Made by a program: the position numbers and the translations under genes
Notes under the pieces: model-generated
Databases searched by the model: none
Seen by the model: the letters and a program-made list of their open reading frames with translations, nothing else
Told to the model about the DNA's origin: nothing
Origin: JAPPLB01 sp965204095
GTDB lineage: Bacteria; Acidobacteriota; Terriglobia; Bryobacterales; UBA6623
Assembly: GCA_965204095.1 (NCBI GenBank)
Contig: OZ241991.1
Coordinates: forward strand, 5,394,001 to 5,458,000
DNA length: 64,000 nt
Reading direction: 5' to 3'
In this document: one piece after another, positions 45,151 through 54,981 of the stretch
Position numbering within the stretch: the stretch's first letter is position 1
How the letters are laid out: every line of letters begins with the position of its first letter

Positions 45151-45489
45151 ATGAAGAGGGTTGAGGCAATCATTCAACCTTTCAAGCTCGATGGCGTGCG
45201 TGCTGCCCTGAGCGAGATCGGCATCTATGGCATGACGATCTACGACATTCGTGGTCATGGCCGTCAGAAAGGGCACAAGGGGATTTACCGCGGGCAGGAA
45301 TATGAGATTGATTTGCTGCCCAAAGTAAAGCTCGATACGGTCGTAATGGAGGAGAGTGTAGAAGACGTGGCCGATGCGATTGTCATGGCGGCTCGGACAT
45401 GCAGGCACGGAGATGGCAAAGTCTTTGTCTGCCCGACGGAGGAAGCGGTTCGGATCCGCAACCATGAAACGGGCGGAGACGCTCTCTAG
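45151..45489 (+). CDS. glnB: Nitrogen regulatory protein PII
   Basis: The 112-residue PII trimer subunit senses 2-oxoglutarate and ATP/ADP. The T-loop is canonical with the uridylylation Tyr51 in YRGQEY (46-51), preceded by GRQKGHKG; the C-terminal GDGKVFVCPTEEAVRIR is also family-typical. The start MKRVEAIIQPF at 45151 is standard. It is followed after 14 bp by glnD, which modifies it. Confidence 0.95.
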   Translation: MKRVEAIIQPFKLDGVRAALSEIGIYGMTIYDIRGHGRQKGHKGIYRGQEYEIDLLPKVKLDTVVMEESVEDVADAIVMAARTCRHGDGKVFVCPTEEAVRIRNHETGGDAL

Positions 45490-45503
45490 AGGAGCGGATC
45501 ACA

Positions 45504-48086
45504 TTGCCGGATTCGATATCCCTGGCAATGCGCGGATGGGATCTGAAGAAGAAGCGGTTCTTTTCCGATAATGACGGCCTCGCCTGCGTGTCAGCTCGCA
45601 GTGGTGAAGTTGACCGTATCGTCGCGCGCAGCTTCTCAGACTGTTTCCCGGAAGCCGAGAAAGGCGACATCGCTGCCGTTGCTGTGGGAGGTTACGGCCG
45701 GTCACAGCTTTTCCCCCATTCAGATGTCGACCTCCTGATACTCTTCAGAGACGATCGTCTCGTTGCGCAGTCGGAGGGAGCGCTGGCTAGGCTGCTGGCG
45801 GGTCTCTGGGATGCCAAGCTCCGGGTATCGCATTCGGTCCGGACGCCCAAGGATTGCACGACCATCACTCCGGAAAACGCCGAACTCAACATCAGCCTGC
45901 TCGATAGCCGTTTCCTCGCCGGCAACCGGGAGCTTTTTGGGCTGCTCCACGGCCAACAGTTGCCGCAGTTCTATCTACGCGAGCAGAGTGCCTTGCTGAG
46001 AAACCTCGTCGAATTGAGTCAGGCGCGCCACCAGCGGCATGGCAAGACGATCTACCATCTCGAGCCTGATATCAAGGAGTGCCCCGGCGGGCTTCGTGAC
46101 TTTCATTTGGCATGTTGGATTTCGCAACTCGTCAACGTCACCCAGGATCACGTGCCGCTGAGCGAGGAGCATCTGCCGGACAAGGATGGTACGGAGTGGA
46201 TGCAAGCAAAGCACTTTTTGTTCTCTGTACGCTGCTACCTGCACTACTTCGTCGGACGCGACAACAACAAGCTGACGTTTGAGATGCAGGACCGTGTCTC
46301 TCGGTCAGGCTTGGCCAAGCCGTTTCTGAAGGTGCACCGCACGGAGGACTGGATGCGTGACTACTTCCGTCACGTCCGTGCTGTTTCTCGACTGGCGACT
46401 CAAATGATGGAGGTGGCGGCTGTTTCGCGTCGAACTCTGCTGACGCGCGTGAGGGACCGTTCATCACGGCTCTCGCATGTCTTCTTTCCCGTATCGCGGG
46501 GCCGAATTTATCTTCGGCACAGTCAAGTCCTCAAAGACCGTCCCGAGCTTGTTTTCGAACTGTTCCGCTGGGTCTCACGACACGGGTTGCCGCTCGCGGC
46601 TGAAACGGAGCGCAGGATCAAGGAGGCTCTTCCGGGTATTGAGAAATATGCCCGTTCGCGAGCCGACGTTTGGCCCATGCTTGCAGCGATCCTTAAGCTG
46701 CGCCACGCCTACCGCGCGCTCACCGCCATGCACGAGACAGGCGTTTTGTTTGCACTCTTTCCGGAGTTCAAACTCATCGACTGTCTCGTCATCCGTGACT
46801 TCTATCATCGCTATACCGTGGATGAGCATGTCTTCCGGGCGGTGCGCCACATCCATGAATTACGAGAGGGCAAGGACGAGAACCTTCGCGATTACGGCAG
46901 TCTATTGGTCGAATTGGAGCATCCCGAGCGCCTCTTTTTCGCCGTTCTGTTCCACGATGTAGGTAAGGGCGTGCCGGGCCCGGACCATTCGCAGCGGAGC
47001 ATCGAGTTGACCGATCGCGCTATGGAGCGTATAGGAATGGAGGCCGCCGGACGGGAAACCGTGCGATTCCTGATCCGGCACCACTTGACCATGTCGGCGT
47101 TCATGCGAGGACGTGACGTGAGTGATCCCGAAACGATCCATGAGTTGGCTGACATCGTGGGCACGACCGATCGCTTGAAAGCATTAACCCTCGTCACTTT
47201 CGCCGACATCCGCGCGCTGAACCCCTCGGCCATGACTCCCTGGCGAAGAGAATTGCTCTGGCAACTTTATGTCGCCACGTACAACCGTCTTACCGCTGAT
47301 GTTGAGGATCTTCGCATCCGTCCGGGGGCCTCACAGACTTATCTGTCTCCCCCCGCATCAGCCGACGAGCGCAAGGACGTGGATGAGTTTTTGGAGGGCT
47401 TCCCTGAACGCTATCTCAGAACCCGTACTCCGGAAAAGATTCGTTCGCATTTCAAGCTCAGCCGGAGGCTCGCCGAACAGGATTCCGCCGTCAGCGTGAC
47501 GGCAAACGGGTCGTTCTACGAAGTCGCTGTGATAACCAAGGACCGGCCGAATCTGTTTGCCTCGTTGTGCGGTGGATTGGCGGCTTTTGGAGTTAGCATT
47601 GAGAAGGCGGAAGCATTCTCGAATGCATACGGCCTCGTTCTGGACACGTTCGTTGTTGTGGATTCCAACCACCGCTTGGACGTGAGCCCGGACGCGTCCT
47701 TGCAATTGGCTCGCACGCTAAGGAAAGTCGCAGAGGATCGGGTTGAGGTGAAGGATCTGCTGCAGGCACGCGAGCCCTTGTTTCGTACCGCGGCGAGGAC
47801 CTGGATCAAGCCCCGCGTGAGCATCGACAATCAAACGTCGCAACGAGCCACGGTGATTCATGTCACTGCACAGGACCGAATCGGCTTGCTGTACGACTTG
47901 GCTCGAACGATCTCTTCCGGCGGTTACGATATCGAGGTCGTTCTGATCGACACGCAGGGCCGCAAGGCGATGGACGTGTTCTACGCAACTGGTCCCGATG
48001 GGAAGCTTGCGCCGATGGAAGGCGAACGTTTGCGTGACGAGATGCTGGCGGCGTGCGGAGTGCGTGTATCCGAAAAAGCCGGTTAG
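45504..48086 (+). CDS. glnD: [Protein-PII] uridylyltransferase/uridylyl-removing enzyme GlnD
   Basis: The protein has 860 residues and starts with TTG (GAGGAGCGGATCACA upstream). The nucleotidyltransferase block GGYGRSQLFPHSDVD has Asp74 and Asp76. The HD domain carries FHDVGKG (about 483). Two ACT domains form the end (EVAVITKDRPNLFASLCGGL and HVTAQDRIGLLYDLARTI). It transfers UMP to PII Tyr51 under nitrogen limitation and removes it under excess, with glutamine sensed by the ACT domains. Confidence 0.93.
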   Translation: MPDSISLAMRGWDLKKKRFFSDNDGLACVSARSGEVDRIVARSFSDCFPEAEKGDIAAVAVGGYGRSQLFPHSDVDLLILFRDDRLVAQSEGALARLLAGLWDAKLRVSHSVRTPKDCTTITPENAELNISLLDSRFLAGNRELFGLLHGQQLPQFYLREQSALLRNLVELSQARHQRHGKTIYHLEPDIKECPGGLRDFHLACWISQLVNVTQDHVPLSEEHLPDKDGTEWMQAKHFLFSVRCYLHYFVGRDNNKLTFEMQDRVSRSGLAKPFLKVHRTEDWMRDYFRHVRAVSRLATQMMEVAAVSRRTLLTRVRDRSSRLSHVFFPVSRGRIYLRHSQVLKDRPELVFELFRWVSRHGLPLAAETERRIKEALPGIEKYARSRADVWPMLAAILKLRHAYRALTAMHETGVLFALFPEFKLIDCLVIRDFYHRYTVDEHVFRAVRHIHELREGKDENLRDYGSLLVELEHPERLFFAVLFHDVGKGVPGPDHSQRSIELTDRAMERIGMEAAGRETVRFLIRHHLTMSAFMRGRDVSDPETIHELADIVGTTDRLKALTLVTFADIRALNPSAMTPWRRELLWQLYVATYNRLTADVEDLRIRPGASQTYLSPPASADERKDVDEFLEGFPERYLRTRTPEKIRSHFKLSRRLAEQDSAVSVTANGSFYEVAVITKDRPNLFASLCGGLAAFGVSIEKAEAFSNAYGLVLDTFVVVDSNHRLDVSPDASLQLARTLRKVAEDRVEVKDLLQAREPLFRTAARTWIKPRVSIDNQTSQRATVIHVTAQDRIGLLYDLARTISSGGYDIEVVLIDTQGRKAMDVFYATGPDGKLAPMEGERLRDEMLAACGVRVSEKAG

Positions 48087-48130
48087 GCGCCAGTCAGGCC
48101 GCTGGCCGGTTGATTTGAGGATCCACTTAG

Positions 48131-48164
48131 CCTGCCTTTCTCACCACGTGGCGAGAAAGGCAGG
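48131..48164 (+). mobile_element. 34-bp minimal family-1 relic (palindrome)
   Basis: Left end CCTGCCTTTCTCACCACGTG joined to right end GAGAAAGGCAGG. The internal GAG is where the two ends of a MITE share a trinucleotide, consistent with deletion between them. Flanks TTAG / CTAG. The right flank contains the clpB stop. As an almost perfect hairpin it may also end transcription between the converging glnD and clpB. Confidence 0.85.
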
Positions 48165-50801
48165 CTAGGCCGCGACTGCGATCTTCTTCTTGAAGCGCAG
48201 GGCCGCTGTATCGCTGTCACGATCGACGATGACGACATCGTCCTCGCCGAAATCACCGTTGAGGATGGCCAACGCCAACGGGTCTTGGATGAGCCTCTGG
48301 ATCGAGCGCTTCAGCGGGCGAGCACCGAATTTCTCGTCATAGCCGTCGGTCAGCAGCAGATCCTTGGCGGATTGGGTGACCTCGATGCGGATCTTCTTGT
48401 CTCCGAGAAGCTTCAGCAGATAACCGAGCTGCGACTCGACGATTTTGCCCAGATGTTCTCTCGCGAGGCTGTTGAAGACGATGATATCGTCAATGCGGTT
48501 GAGGAACTCCGGCCGGAAAGTCCGGCTCAGCTCAGCCATCAACCGGGTGCGGATCGCCTGGTTCTGATCACGGCCGTCGTGTGTCAGCGAAAACCCGATC
48601 TTCGCCGTTTGCAAGTCGCTGGATCCGACGTTCGAAGTCATGATGATGACGGTGTTGTTGAAGTTGACCGTGCGGCCCTTGCCATCGGTGAGCCGGCCGT
48701 CGTCGAGCACCTGCAACAGGACGTTGAACACATCCGGGTGCGCCTTCTCGATCTCGTCGAGCAACACGACGGAGTACGGCTTGCGCCGGACGTGCTCGGT
48801 CAACTGCCCGCCCTCTTCGTAGCCGACATATCCCGGAGGCGCGCCGATCATGCGCGAGACGGCGTGCTTTTCCATGTATTCGGACATGTCGACGCGGACC
48901 ATTGCCTTCTCATCGTCGAACAGGAACTCGGCCAGCGCCCGTGCCAACTCGGTCTTGCCGACCCCCGTCGGCCCCAGGAAAACAAAAGTGCCGATGGGTT
49001 GGTCCGGATCGCTGAGGCCCGCCCGATTCCGCCGGATGGCGTTAGAAACAAGAGAGACCGCTTCGTCCTGGCCGATGACGCGATCGTGCAGGCGATCTTC
49101 CATGTGAACGAGCTTCTGAACCTCGCCCTCCAGCATGCGTGCGACAGGGATGCCGGTCCACTTCGCGACGATCTTCGCAATGTCTTCCTCGTTGACTTCG
49201 CCACGTAGCAGACTACTGTCGGTCTGCTGCCGTTCGAGTTGTGCGGCGGCCTGCTCCATTTCTTTCTCGACGGCCGTCCTTTCGCCGTAGCGAATCTCGG
49301 CCGCCCGCTGGAGGTCGCCCTTGCGGCTGCTTTCCTCTTCTTCATTACGGAGAGTCTCGTGTTTTTCTTTCAGCACTTTGACGCGATCGATGAGCTGCTT
49401 TTCCGACTGCCATCGCTCACGAAGATTCATCACTTGCGAGCGCAGATCCTCCAGTTCGCTTTCGATCGTGTGGAGACGTTCCTTCGAGGAACGGTCCGTC
49501 TCCTTCTGGAGCGCCTGCTTTTCGATCTCGAGTTGCATCACGCGGCGCTCGATTTGGTCGACCTCCACCGGAACGGAATCGATTTGCATGCGCAAGGCTG
49601 CTCCCGCCTCGTCAATGAGGTCGATGGCCTTGTCCGGTAGAAAGCGGTCGCTGATGTAGCGATGCGACAACGTCGCGGCGGCGATGATCGCCGGATCGGT
49701 GTATCGCACGCTGTGGTGGATCTCATACGTTTCCTTGAGGCCGCGCAGGATGGCGATCGCGTCCTCTACATCCGGCTCCTGCACCATCACGGTCTGGAAG
49801 CGCCGTTCGAGCGCGGCGTCCTTTTCAACGTACTTACGGTGCTCGTTGAGAGTCGTCGCGCCGATGCAGCGCAGCACGCCTCGCGCCAAGGCCGGCTTGA
49901 GCATGTTGGCGGCGTCGATCGAGCCCTCGGCGGCTCCGGCCCCGACAAGCGTATGCAGCTCATCGATGAAACAGATGATCCTGCCGTCGGACTCCTCAAT
50001 CTCCTTGAGTACGGCCTTCAGGCGGTCTTCGAACTCGCCACGGAACTTGGTTCCCGCGACCATCGCCGACAGGTCGAGCGAGACCAGCCTCTTATTCTTG
50101 AGCGTCTCGGGAACATCCCCCTTGACGATCCGCAGGGCCAGGCCTTCTACGATCGCGGTCTTGCCGACACCCGGCTCGCCGATGAGCACCGGGTTGTTCT
50201 TCGTCCTTCGGGAGAGGACTTGAATGACACGCCGAATCTCTTCATCACGACCGATGACGGGGTCGAGCCTGCTTTGTCGGGCCGCCTCGGTCAAATCGAC
50301 GGCATAGCGCTCGAGCGCCTGATACTTGGCCTCGGGGTTTTGGTCGGTGATGCGCTGCGTGCCGCGGATCGTGACCAAAGCCTGCAAGATCGGCTCATGA
50401 GCGGCGCCCATCTTGTTGAGCAACCGCCCTGTCGGATCGTGCTTCAGGGCGGACATCGCGAGAAGCAAGTGCTCGGTCGAGACGTATTCGTCCTTGAAAC
50501 GAGCGGTTTCCTTATGCGCTTTCTGAAACACCTCGTTCAGCGACGGGGCCAAATGGGAGCCGCCCTCCACGCCGCTGACCTGCGGTATCTCTTCCAACAG
50601 TCCGCGGGCTTCCTGTGCGACAGCAGCGGGCTGAATGCCGCACTTCGACAGCACGGACTGCACGACGCCTTCTTCTTGCTCCACCAGAGTGATGAGCAGA
50701 TGCGCCGGGTGAATTTGCTGCTGATTCGATGCAGCGGCGATCTCCTGCGCCTGTTGCACGGCTTCCTGGGCCTTCTGCGTGAACTTATCGAAGCGAATCA
50801 T
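48165..50801 (-). CDS. clpB: ClpB disaggregase
   Basis: The 878-residue AAA+ chaperone resolves aggregates with DnaK. Clp-N repeats are at the start (MIRFDKFTQKAQEAVQQAQE). Walker A sites are GEPGVGKT (about 207) and GPTGVGKTE (about 610), and the coiled-coil middle domain lies between about 400 and 525. The start is taken at ATG 50801, six bases after the GGA ribosome site; an upstream ATG at 50807 is in frame. Last gene of the heat-shock operon. The stop codon TAG is provided by the duplicate flanking the 34-bp relic. Confidence 0.95.
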   Translation of the reverse strand: MIRFDKFTQKAQEAVQQAQEIAAASNQQQIHPAHLLITLVEQEEGVVQSVLSKCGIQPAAVAQEARGLLEEIPQVSGVEGGSHLAPSLNEVFQKAHKETARFKDEYVSTEHLLLAMSALKHDPTGRLLNKMGAAHEPILQALVTIRGTQRITDQNPEAKYQALERYAVDLTEAARQSRLDPVIGRDEEIRRVIQVLSRRTKNNPVLIGEPGVGKTAIVEGLALRIVKGDVPETLKNKRLVSLDLSAMVAGTKFRGEFEDRLKAVLKEIEESDGRIICFIDELHTLVGAGAAEGSIDAANMLKPALARGVLRCIGATTLNEHRKYVEKDAALERRFQTVMVQEPDVEDAIAILRGLKETYEIHHSVRYTDPAIIAAATLSHRYISDRFLPDKAIDLIDEAGAALRMQIDSVPVEVDQIERRVMQLEIEKQALQKETDRSSKERLHTIESELEDLRSQVMNLRERWQSEKQLIDRVKVLKEKHETLRNEEEESSRKGDLQRAAEIRYGERTAVEKEMEQAAAQLERQQTDSSLLRGEVNEEDIAKIVAKWTGIPVARMLEGEVQKLVHMEDRLHDRVIGQDEAVSLVSNAIRRNRAGLSDPDQPIGTFVFLGPTGVGKTELARALAEFLFDDEKAMVRVDMSEYMEKHAVSRMIGAPPGYVGYEEGGQLTEHVRRKPYSVVLLDEIEKAHPDVFNVLLQVLDDGRLTDGKGRTVNFNNTVIIMTSNVGSSDLQTAKIGFSLTHDGRDQNQAIRTRLMAELSRTFRPEFLNRIDDIIVFNSLAREHLGKIVESQLGYLLKLLGDKKIRIEVTQSAKDLLLTDGYDEKFGARPLKRSIQRLIQDPLALAILNGDFGEDDVVIVDRDSDTAALRFKKKIAVAA

Positions 50802-50963
50802 ATGCATTCCTCTGGGTTGCCATCGAAAGGAGCCTGCTGTGGGGAAGCAGGCTGGGAACGGGTCATGTCGTGCAGGTCACTGCGCCCTTGGCATCGGTGG
50901 GTTCTTCGCGAGAAACTTGACGGGCGGGTCGCCGCCAGGACGACCCGCCCGCCGGCATTCACA

Positions 50964-51404
50964 TCAACCGATCTTGACCACCTTCGCCTTCTTCGGTTTG
51001 GCCACGATCTTCGGGATCTCCACCTTCAGCACCCCGTTGTCGTACTTGGCCGCAATCTTGTCGGTCGCGGCGCTGTCCGGGAGCGTGAAGCTCCGCTCGA
51101 ACGAGCCGTAGACCCGCTCGAGCCGATGGAAGTTCTCGTCTTCGCTCTCTTTCTCGAACTTCCGCTCGCCTGAGACGACAAGAACGTTGTCCTCGACTTT
51201 CACGGAAAGGTCTTTCTCGTCCACGCCCGGCAAGTCCGCCTTCACGAGGATCTTGCCGTCGTCCTCGCTGATGTCCACGCTGGGGCGCCAAGCACCTTCG
51301 CGAGGACCGCTGCGGATGGGGGCAAAAGCCGTGTCAAACCAGCGGTCGATGTCATCGAACCAGGGTGTCATACCGCAATGTGTGTGTTTGATCAGATTCA
51401 TCAT
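50964..51404 (-). CDS. Hsp20 small heat-shock protein
   Basis: The 146-residue alpha-crystallin-domain holdase has WRPSVDISEDDGKILVKADL, PGVDEKDLSVKVEDNVLVVS and the C-terminal IPKIVAK. ATG 51404 follows AGGAGGTGC. It is the second hsp20 in the operon and differs from the first mainly in its N-terminus. Expected to hold unfolded proteins for ClpB/DnaK. Confidence 0.93.
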   Translation of the reverse strand: MMNLIKHTHCGMTPWFDDIDRWFDTAFAPIRSGPREGAWRPSVDISEDDGKILVKADLPGVDEKDLSVKVEDNVLVVSGERKFEKESEDENFHRLERVYGSFERSFTLPDSAATDKIAAKYDNGVLKVEIPKIVAKPKKAKVVKIG

Positions 51405-51455
51405 GCACCTCCTGGATTCATCAATTTCATGCGGGCAGCGACTCGTCAACGCGAC

Positions 51456-51896
51456 TCAGTTGACGTTCACCACCTTCACCTTGTTGCCGTTGGACTTCAG
51501 TTTCGGCAGGGTCAACTCCAGAACGCCTTTCCGGTAGCTCGCCGAAACCTTGTCTTCGTCCACCGTTTCCGGAAGCGTGAAGCTTCGCTGGAACGAGCCG
51601 TAGCTCCGCTCGACCCGATGGAAGTTCTCTTTCTGGGTCTCTTTCTCGAACTTGCGTTCGCCACTGAGCATCAAGGTTCCATCCTCGATGGTCACCTTGA
51701 TGTCCCTTTCGTCGACACCCGGCAAATCGGTCTTGAAGACGATCTTGTCGTTGTCCTCTTTGATGTCGATGCTGGGATGGAACAACCTCGCCGACTGCCT
51801 GGCTGTGGCGGGGACGCGGAAGAAATCGTCGAGCCAGCCGTCGGCAGAGCCGAACCAGCGGTCAAGCGACGTGGGTGTGAATCGAATCAGACTCAT
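51456..51896 (-). CDS. Hsp20 small heat-shock protein
   Basis: The 146-residue paralogue of the next gene has FHPSIDIKEDNDKIVFKTDL, PGVDERDIKVTIEDGTLMLS and LTLPKLKSN. AAGGAGGAC precedes ATG 51896. First gene of the hsp20-hsp20-clpB operon, closest to the promoter. Confidence 0.95.
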   Translation of the reverse strand: MSLIRFTPTSLDRWFGSADGWLDDFFRVPATARQSARLFHPSIDIKEDNDKIVFKTDLPGVDERDIKVTIEDGTLMLSGERKFEKETQKENFHRVERSYGSFQRSFTLPETVDEDKVSASYRKGVLELTLPKLKSNGNKVKVVNVN

Positions 51897-51934
51897 CTCA
51901 AAGTCCTCCTTGGAATCAATGTAACTCTATTAGA

Positions 51935-51963
51935 ATAATAAAATATAAGTCAAATATTGTCAA
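51935..51963 (-). promoter_or_regulatory. sigma70-type promoter of the hsp20-hsp20-clpB operon
   Basis: On the minus strand TTGACA (51958-51963) is followed by a 17-bp spacer and TATTAT (51935-51940). The region is strikingly AT-rich for this window. It lies 39 bp before the first hsp20 start. No CIRCE or sigma32-type sequence was recognised. Confidence 0.75.
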
Positions 51964-52032
51964 GTATTGATCAAAAAGTATATTTCTTTTGAAATCAGCC
52001 ATTTGCATAGATTTTAGCCGATCAGGCTAAGA

Positions 52033-52330
52033 TTATCTTCTCTCAGAGCCGAGATTCAGCTGGCCCTCCGAGCCCAGGTACACGAAGCGCAGCACGACGA
52101 GTGCGGTCAAAAGACAGCCCAGCCAACTGATCCGGCGGTAATCGCCTCGCGGCAACTTCAGCACGGTACAGGAGATGAATCCGAACGCGACACCGCCGGA
52201 GATGTTGTTGCTCAGAGGGATCGTGATGAGGGTGAGGAACGCGGGGATCGCCCTGGCGGCGTCTCTCCAATCGATCTCGCGGACCGTCGGCGGTATCAGC
52301 ATGCCGAAGACGAGTTCGCTGCGCCGGTTA
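52033..52330 (-). pseudogene. C-terminal fragment of NCS2-family (AzgA/xanthine-uracil type) permease
   Basis: The minus strand reads LVFGMLIPPTVREIDWRD, AIPAFLTLITIPLSNNISGG and VAFGFISCTVLKLPRGD, then LLTALVVLRFVYLG and stop, matching the end of NCS2/AzgA purine permeases (IDW...AIPAFLT...IxxGIAFGF). The frame continues upstream without permease sequence, so the gene is 5'-truncated, probably by the event that brought the beta-lactamase-like gene next to it. Confidence 0.7.
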
Positions 52331-52418
52331 GCGCCGAGGGCTTCGAATTCGAAATACTGCTCAGTTCTTGGAACCAGACCCCTGGGGGCGAGCAGGAAAC
52401 CCTTTTGCCCGCCCGTAT

Positions 52419-53552
52419 TCAGGCATTCGCCGCGACCGCCTCGGACACCATGTCCGATACGGGGTTGATGAGCGTCTCTCGCGAGACACGCGCCGGCAGT
52501 GTCGTCAGCATGACGAAGGTCAGCCTGGTCTCTTGATCGGCCCAGAAAAGGGTCCCGGTTGCGCCGGAATGGCCGAACGTCCGGTCGGAGCAGCCCTTGC
52601 CGAACGAGCCGGGCGCGACGGCAAAGCCGATTCCCCAAGCCGGGAGGTCTCCGTTCTGATTCGCGAGCATGGCGCGGGCCGTCTCGGGCTTCAAGACGCG
52701 TTCGTCGGGATCGAGGAAATAATCGAGCAGCCTCGTCAGGTCGCTTCCGGTGGAATGGGCGCCTCCCCAGGGGGCCCCGAGGTCACGCCAGTAGAGGCTG
52801 TTCCAGTCCCAACTGCTGTTGTCTCCACCGCCATAGAGAGCCGGGGCCTCCTCGATCTGAGACTGCGCCGTATCGGGGATCTTGAAGCCGCCTAGTCCGA
52901 GCGCGCTGTGTTGCATGCCGAGTGGGGTGAACACGACTTCTTTGAGTAAATCGCGGAAGGGCTTGTTGGTGATGCGTTGCGCGATCTCGGACGCCAGCAG
53001 CAGCCCCATGCTCTGGTACTTCTGCTCGGCGCCCGGTTTGAACAGCAGCGGTGTCTTGATCGCACGCTCGACGAACTCTTCGAGCGGAGCATGACGCTTG
53101 CGCAGTTCGACATTCTCGGGGAGCTGATCGGGCAATCCGGAGGTGTGACAAAGAATGTCCTTGATGGTGATGTCCTTGCGGTCACCATCGGTGAACTCGG
53201 GGATGAACTTGTGCACCGGGTCCTGGAGGGTCAATTCGCCGCGGTCGGCGAGAACCATCATTGCGATGGCAGTCATGGGCTTGGTGATCGACGCCAAAAG
53301 AAAGATCGTGTCAGGGTCATCCTTGGCATCGCCAAAACCCCGCGCGAACCGTTCGCCATCGAGTCCCACGGTCATGCTGGCCGCTCGGAGTTTACCGTCG
53401 TCCACCCATTTTTTTATGAATGCCGCCGCCTCATCGAGCTTGGCCGGATTGAGCGAGGCTGCCTCCGCCTCAGGCTCCCGCTCGGGCGCGGAACAGGCAG
53501 CGCTCAAGCCCAAGGCCCCCAGCGTCTGATAGAGAAACCGGCGTCGTTGCAT
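52419..53552 (-). CDS. Class C beta-lactamase-like serine hydrolase, lipoprotein
   Basis: The protein has 377 residues with lipobox LGLSAACSAP. SxxK motif SITK (nucleophile Ser, about 90), a Tyr block (KYQSMGLLLASE, normally YxN) and the C-terminal HSGATG. This is the family of DD-peptidases, esterases and AmpC-like enzymes; role unknown, resistance not implied. ATG 53552 preceded by GGGGAGG. It is the last chromosomal gene before the plasmid-like region. Confidence 0.85.
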   Translation of the reverse strand: MQRRRFLYQTLGALGLSAACSAPEREPEAEAASLNPAKLDEAAAFIKKWVDDGKLRAASMTVGLDGERFARGFGDAKDDPDTIFLLASITKPMTAIAMMVLADRGELTLQDPVHKFIPEFTDGDRKDITIKDILCHTSGLPDQLPENVELRKRHAPLEEFVERAIKTPLLFKPGAEQKYQSMGLLLASEIAQRITNKPFRDLLKEVVFTPLGMQHSALGLGGFKIPDTAQSQIEEAPALYGGGDNSSWDWNSLYWRDLGAPWGGAHSTGSDLTRLLDYFLDPDERVLKPETARAMLANQNGDLPAWGIGFAVAPGSFGKGCSDRTFGHSGATGTLFWADQETRLTFVMLTTLPARVSRETLINPVSDMVSEAVAANA

Positions 53553-53831
53553 GGTGTGCGAACCTCCCCCGAAACGAATGAATCATAGCACGGGCCATTG
53601 ACGCCTCCGCTGCGGCAGCCGATCGGGTTGCCGGCTTTCCGTTCGCAGTTGCGTGCGCATGTTGCGCGGAGTATAACTGGGGATTACCTTGCAAACCGAG
53701 CCGCGCCACCGGCGAGTGGGAGTGAAACCGACCACGACGGAGCGCGGCGTGACACACAGCCGTTCGCCTGGGCGCCGTCATTGGCGATCCCGGGCTTTTT
53801 TGTTGGAGTAGTAATCACAGTTGGGTTGTAA

Positions 53832-54968
53832 ATGCTGGGCAGTCGGGAGGCTGCCTTGCCCTACGACCGCAAAACCCGCGAAAACGCGGAAATCGCCTAC
53901 TACCGGACCGTTTCCAATCTCAAGAGAACCCTTTCCGATCCCGACATCGAGTATCTCTATCAGCAACAGCCTGTAGGCATCGACACCAAGGGCCGCATCA
54001 TCCTTCGGCCCGAGAAAGACGCTCCCAAGCCTCCCGCCCATTCCAGAGATCTGCTTAAAGCGGTCTCAAGTAATCTTGCCATTCATTCACGACACAACCT
54101 GATCAACGGCGTCAGTATCCAGTTCTCCTCGTACTCCTGCTCAACGTACTCCCCCTACAAGGAAACGCTCTACCTGCCGAGCTACTTCATCAACATGACT
54201 CTGCCCCACCGCAAGGTCAGCGGAATCGTGTTCAGCCGTGAGAACGGCAACCAGCTATTGAGCCTGCAGGCACAACACAAAATCGGGTTGCCCTACGGTG
54301 TCTATGCCCGTCTCGTCCTGCTGTACGTGACGACCGAACGGGTCCGCACGAAGGAGAGGGAGTTCAAGCTTGGCGCAAGTTGGCACAAGTTCCTCGAGAG
54401 GATGCAGATCTCCTGGAGTGGTAATCCTCGAGTAGGACGCCAAGCCGTGCAGGAGCAACTGAAACGACTCTGCGGGACCACGTACCACATTCATGTCGTC
54501 AATCGAGATCGGAATTCAGAATCGTTCAGTAGCCTGCTCGTAGCTGAGAAGTGGATGCGCTCCGAAGACGGAGTGCATGTCACCTTGAGCCCGGGCTTCT
54601 TCATGATGACCGGAGAATCCATCGTGCCGCTGGAATCCAACATCATCCACAAGCTTCGCAGATCGCCGCTTACGCTGGATCTCTACGCATGGCTGTCGTA
54701 CCGCCTGTTCAGGCTCAAGAAAGAGTCCTTCATCTCCTGGAAATCACTCGAGCTTCAGTTTGGCTCTGACTACGTGCGGCGTGTCGATTTTCGCAAGGCA
54801 TTCCGCAAGAGCCTTGAGAAGGTGCTGAAACACAACCCCCCAACTCCCGCGGTCGTAGTACGAAAAAAGGGGCTGCAGCTCAGTCCCGGCTACCCCTCTG
54901 ATGTGGAATGGATGGAGCGCAAGATAGCTCGTGCGCGCAGCAAGACCAGATTCCCCATCATGATTTGA
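53832..54968 (+). CDS. repA: Plasmid-type replication initiator RepA
   Basis: The protein has 378 residues. The family pattern of plasmid RepA is present: LPYGVYARLVLLYVTTERVR, REFKLGASWHKFLERMQISW, then ALRRSPLALDLYAW-like KLRRSPLTLDLYAWLSYRL. Such initiators bind iterons and open the origin. The gene is followed directly by eight iterons and a DnaA box (54982-55243). It starts 279 bp after the beta-lactamase-like gene, in a gap with no other gene. The left junction of the element is probably here. Confidence 0.8.
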   Translation: MLGSREAALPYDRKTRENAEIAYYRTVSNLKRTLSDPDIEYLYQQQPVGIDTKGRIILRPEKDAPKPPAHSRDLLKAVSSNLAIHSRHNLINGVSIQFSSYSCSTYSPYKETLYLPSYFINMTLPHRKVSGIVFSRENGNQLLSLQAQHKIGLPYGVYARLVLLYVTTERVRTKEREFKLGASWHKFLERMQISWSGNPRVGRQAVQEQLKRLCGTTYHIHVVNRDRNSESFSSLLVAEKWMRSEDGVHVTLSPGFFMMTGESIVPLESNIIHKLRRSPLTLDLYAWLSYRLFRLKKESFISWKSLELQFGSDYVRRVDFRKAFRKSLEKVLKHNPPTPAVVVRKKGLQLSPGYPSDVEWMERKIARARSKTRFPIMI

Positions 54969-54981
54969 GCACTCTCCACCT

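Noticed and set aside
52033..52638. 201-residue ORF as an intact gene
   Set aside because: Only the last third is permease-like; the front is antisense to the beta-lactamase-like gene.
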